Assembly (NCBI GenBank): GCA_964036155.1 | Contig: OZ038423.1 | Coordinates: 48,685,249-48,749,248, forward strand | Direction of reading: 5' to 3' | From: Diploscapter coronatus | Taxonomy: Eukaryota > Nematoda > Chromadorea > Rhabditida > Rhabditidae | DNA length: 64,000 bases | Shown here: positions 62,385 to 64,000 of the stretch, one piece after another | Position numbering within the stretch: the first letter of the stretch is position 1 | How the letters are laid out: each line of letters starts with the position of its first letter | Position numbers and translations under genes: made by a program | The notes under the pieces: generated by a model | Seen by the model: only the letters and a program-made list of their open reading frames with translations | Databases searched by the model: none | What the model was told of the DNA's origin: nothing

Positions 62385-63419
62385 CACAAGAAGTAAATCG
62401 TCATCTCAAATTTCTTGAACTAAAGAACCAATTGCATAAATCTACATATGGGTGTCACGACTACGATTTATTTACCGGCAGCATTTTCTTCCTTCGATAA
62501 TCTAAACTTTTCAAATGAATAAATTTTTGAAAACGATCCATGATTTTCAAAATTCAATATGAAAGCTAGCTGATCTTCACGACATAAGATGAATTTGTCT
62601 AGAAAAATGACTCTATTCTAGACATTATAGAGGCGTTCAAGAGTTGTCGCAACACGAAAATGTCGTAACGTATTTTCAATAGTGAAATTCATTTGGAAAT
62701 GACGCAACACACTAAATAAAATGTAATACACAATTTGATTGATCAGATAGTAAGTCGGGTTTTCAAAAACTGCCATAAAATGTATGATTTAGTTTAGCCT
62801 TAGTGTTACCTAAATCTATCGGGTTATAGAATATTTTTGACGAAAATAATCACATGCCGCTTATGGGGTTCAAAATCATGAAACGTCCACTACGACCGCC
62901 AATCAAGTGTCGGTGATCGCTTTAACTGGGTAAATAGCCTATCGATTATGGCATATATTACACCTGTGATATAAGTACTCCAAATATCATGCCACAATCA
63001 CCACATTCGGATATGCCTAGTTGAGTTATGGAGGCACGACCGGAATTGGTCATTTCAGAAAAAGAAAAAAATGATCTACTTTCGAAAAAAAATCTTTAAA
63101 AATCATGTAGGCATCTTTTCGCGAAGATTTTTCTACAAATTAACGTGGAACTATATTAATCTCCGTGAACAATCGTCGATATCGATAGAGGAAAGTAATT
63201 GTTACAAAATCCCGTTAAATTCGATGAAAGAACAGAAAAACGAAAGAAAAAGAAGCGTCGAATGAACAAATGCTCGCTTCTCACGCATCCGAAGCTCACA
63301 GGAGGGGAAGAAAGAAAGACGCTCCTTTTATTTCGTTCCGAATAGTCAGTCATTCACAATAAATGAGGATTGGAATTTGAACATTTGCGTTCTCTACATG
63401 AGATCAAGTAAATAATTTA
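62385..63419. other. Intergenic region
   Basis: AATAAA at 62518-62523 probably ends the glycine-rich peptide transcript. Beyond it I see no gene, repeat pair or RNA. Confidence 0.4.
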
Positions 63420-63650
63420 TTAAATATACGATAGGGCTTGATCATTTTGAATGTATTGGTTCATAGGAGCAATGGCATTTTGGAAAGCCATCATATGAAT
63501 TTGATTGATGGCGTTCGAAGCTCGCTGGAAATAATTCCTTCGAAATAGCGCCTTTCGATACGGTTTCGTGAAAACGATCAGCAAAATTGCTCCAATCGTA
63601 GAATGAGTGGATACCAATAATTCAGCGCACAAACCGCCGGCTTAAAACAT
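63420..63650 (-). CDS. C-terminal exon of a nematode-type chemoreceptor GPCR (partial)
   Basis: The minus-strand frame from an acceptor-like TTTTAAG at about 63651 reads through THSTIGAILLIVFTKPYR and a basic tail to a stop at 63420. A Ser/Thr-rich last helix ending in PYR, then an Arg/Lys-rich cytoplasmic tail, is characteristic of the C-terminal part of nematode seven-helix chemoreceptors (srh/str-like). No preceding exon is visible in the remaining 350 bases, so either a long intron leads beyond the window or this is a lone fragment. Subfamily is not assigned. Confidence 0.5.
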
Positions 63651-63651
63651 T

Positions 63652-64000
63652 ACGAAATATATAATTTATACTATTTCAAGTTGCAATAAAGAGGTTACAT
63701 TCTTTTTTAGAAATTTGTTTTCACATGTTCTCAATCCAACCTTTTCCTCACTATTTTATTCTCTGCTTTATCATTCATATTCACAACCTAGATTTCGAGC
63801 AGGTGAAGGGAAGTGGGAAAAAGAAAATTTTAATGAAGCATTACTTTCTTCTTTCCTGCGAAGGAAAAAAACACGAAGCATCAAAGAAAGGCGATAAATC
63901 GAGTTGTATTCGGCCGTTAACGCGTATGACTAAGTGCTTCCCTCTCCACGAACGTGCATGTTATTTCCCTGGAGTTAAGTCTAGGAGAAGAGAGATGCAA
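63652..64000. other. Window edge, no gene recognised
   Basis: AT-rich sequence that would be intronic or intergenic for the minus-strand chemoreceptor exon. No exon is supported on either strand. Confidence 0.4.

Noticed and set aside
1..64000. CRISPR arrays, bacterial operons, prophage or plasmid features
   Set aside because: Spliced genes with eukaryotic-only families run across the whole window; short tandem repeats seen are intron-exon units or microsatellites, not spacer arrays.

Overview
The window looks like nuclear DNA of a nematode. Genes are dense and cut into many small exons. Introns are AT-rich, mostly 45-400 nt, with GT donors and T-rich acceptors ending in TTTCAG. Several start codons sit 0-15 nt after such an acceptor, as expected where a spliced leader is added in trans. 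The gene content fits: a chemoreceptor-like C-terminal exon, a secreted YGGYG-type glycine-rich peptide, a small Ly6-like GPI-anchored protein, and alanine/proline-rich secreted proteins. No spliced-leader RNA gene was found, so the phylum call is strong but the genus is left open.

Layout: (1) 76-11447, + strand, the C-terminal ~1,500 residues of a PSME4/PA200 (BLM10) proteasome activator. (2) 12910-14285, +, a tentative TMEM205-like membrane protein whose frame does not join cleanly. (3) 14740-16027, -, a secreted Pro/Ala-rich protein; its paralog is at 24953-27339, +. Between the two lies a TAK1/MAP3K7-like kinase (18317-20682, -) and about 4 kb of mainly noncoding DNA. (4) 28966-33579, +, a predicted membrane-anchored double-rhodanese protein of the mercaptopyruvate sulfurtransferase family. 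(5) 36586-45808, +, a large chaoptin-like leucine-rich-repeat surface protein, followed 272 nt later by a lone Hsp70-type first exon. (6) 46200-49263, a nest of direct and inverted repeats with no coding capacity, then ~3.7 kb with little recognisable. (7) 52989-53840, +, the Ly6-like protein; 54161-56657, -, the splicing factor ISY1; 56882-58280, +, the TRAPP subunit TRAPPC6/Trs33. ISY1 and TRAPPC6 share a 224-bp divergent promoter region. (8) 59530-62384, +, a small secreted Cys/Gly/Tyr peptide gene built from duplicated 15- and 18-nt micro-exons and carrying two transposon-like insertions. (9) 63420-63650, -, the last exon of a probable chemoreceptor.

Most large genes are housekeeping (proteasome activation, splicing, ER-Golgi tethering) or signalling genes with no evident joint pathway. 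The lineage-specific content is the pair of Pro/Ala-rich secreted proteins, the micro-exon glycine-rich peptide gene and the palindromic noncoding elements that crowd 46-62 kb. The micro-exon gene is the best candidate for something undescribed: its repeated peptide is made by tandem duplication of whole intron-plus-exon units, and later insertions in its introns leave recognisable scars. All exon joins were derived by eye from splice-site grammar and protein-family knowledge; no alignment or expression data were available.
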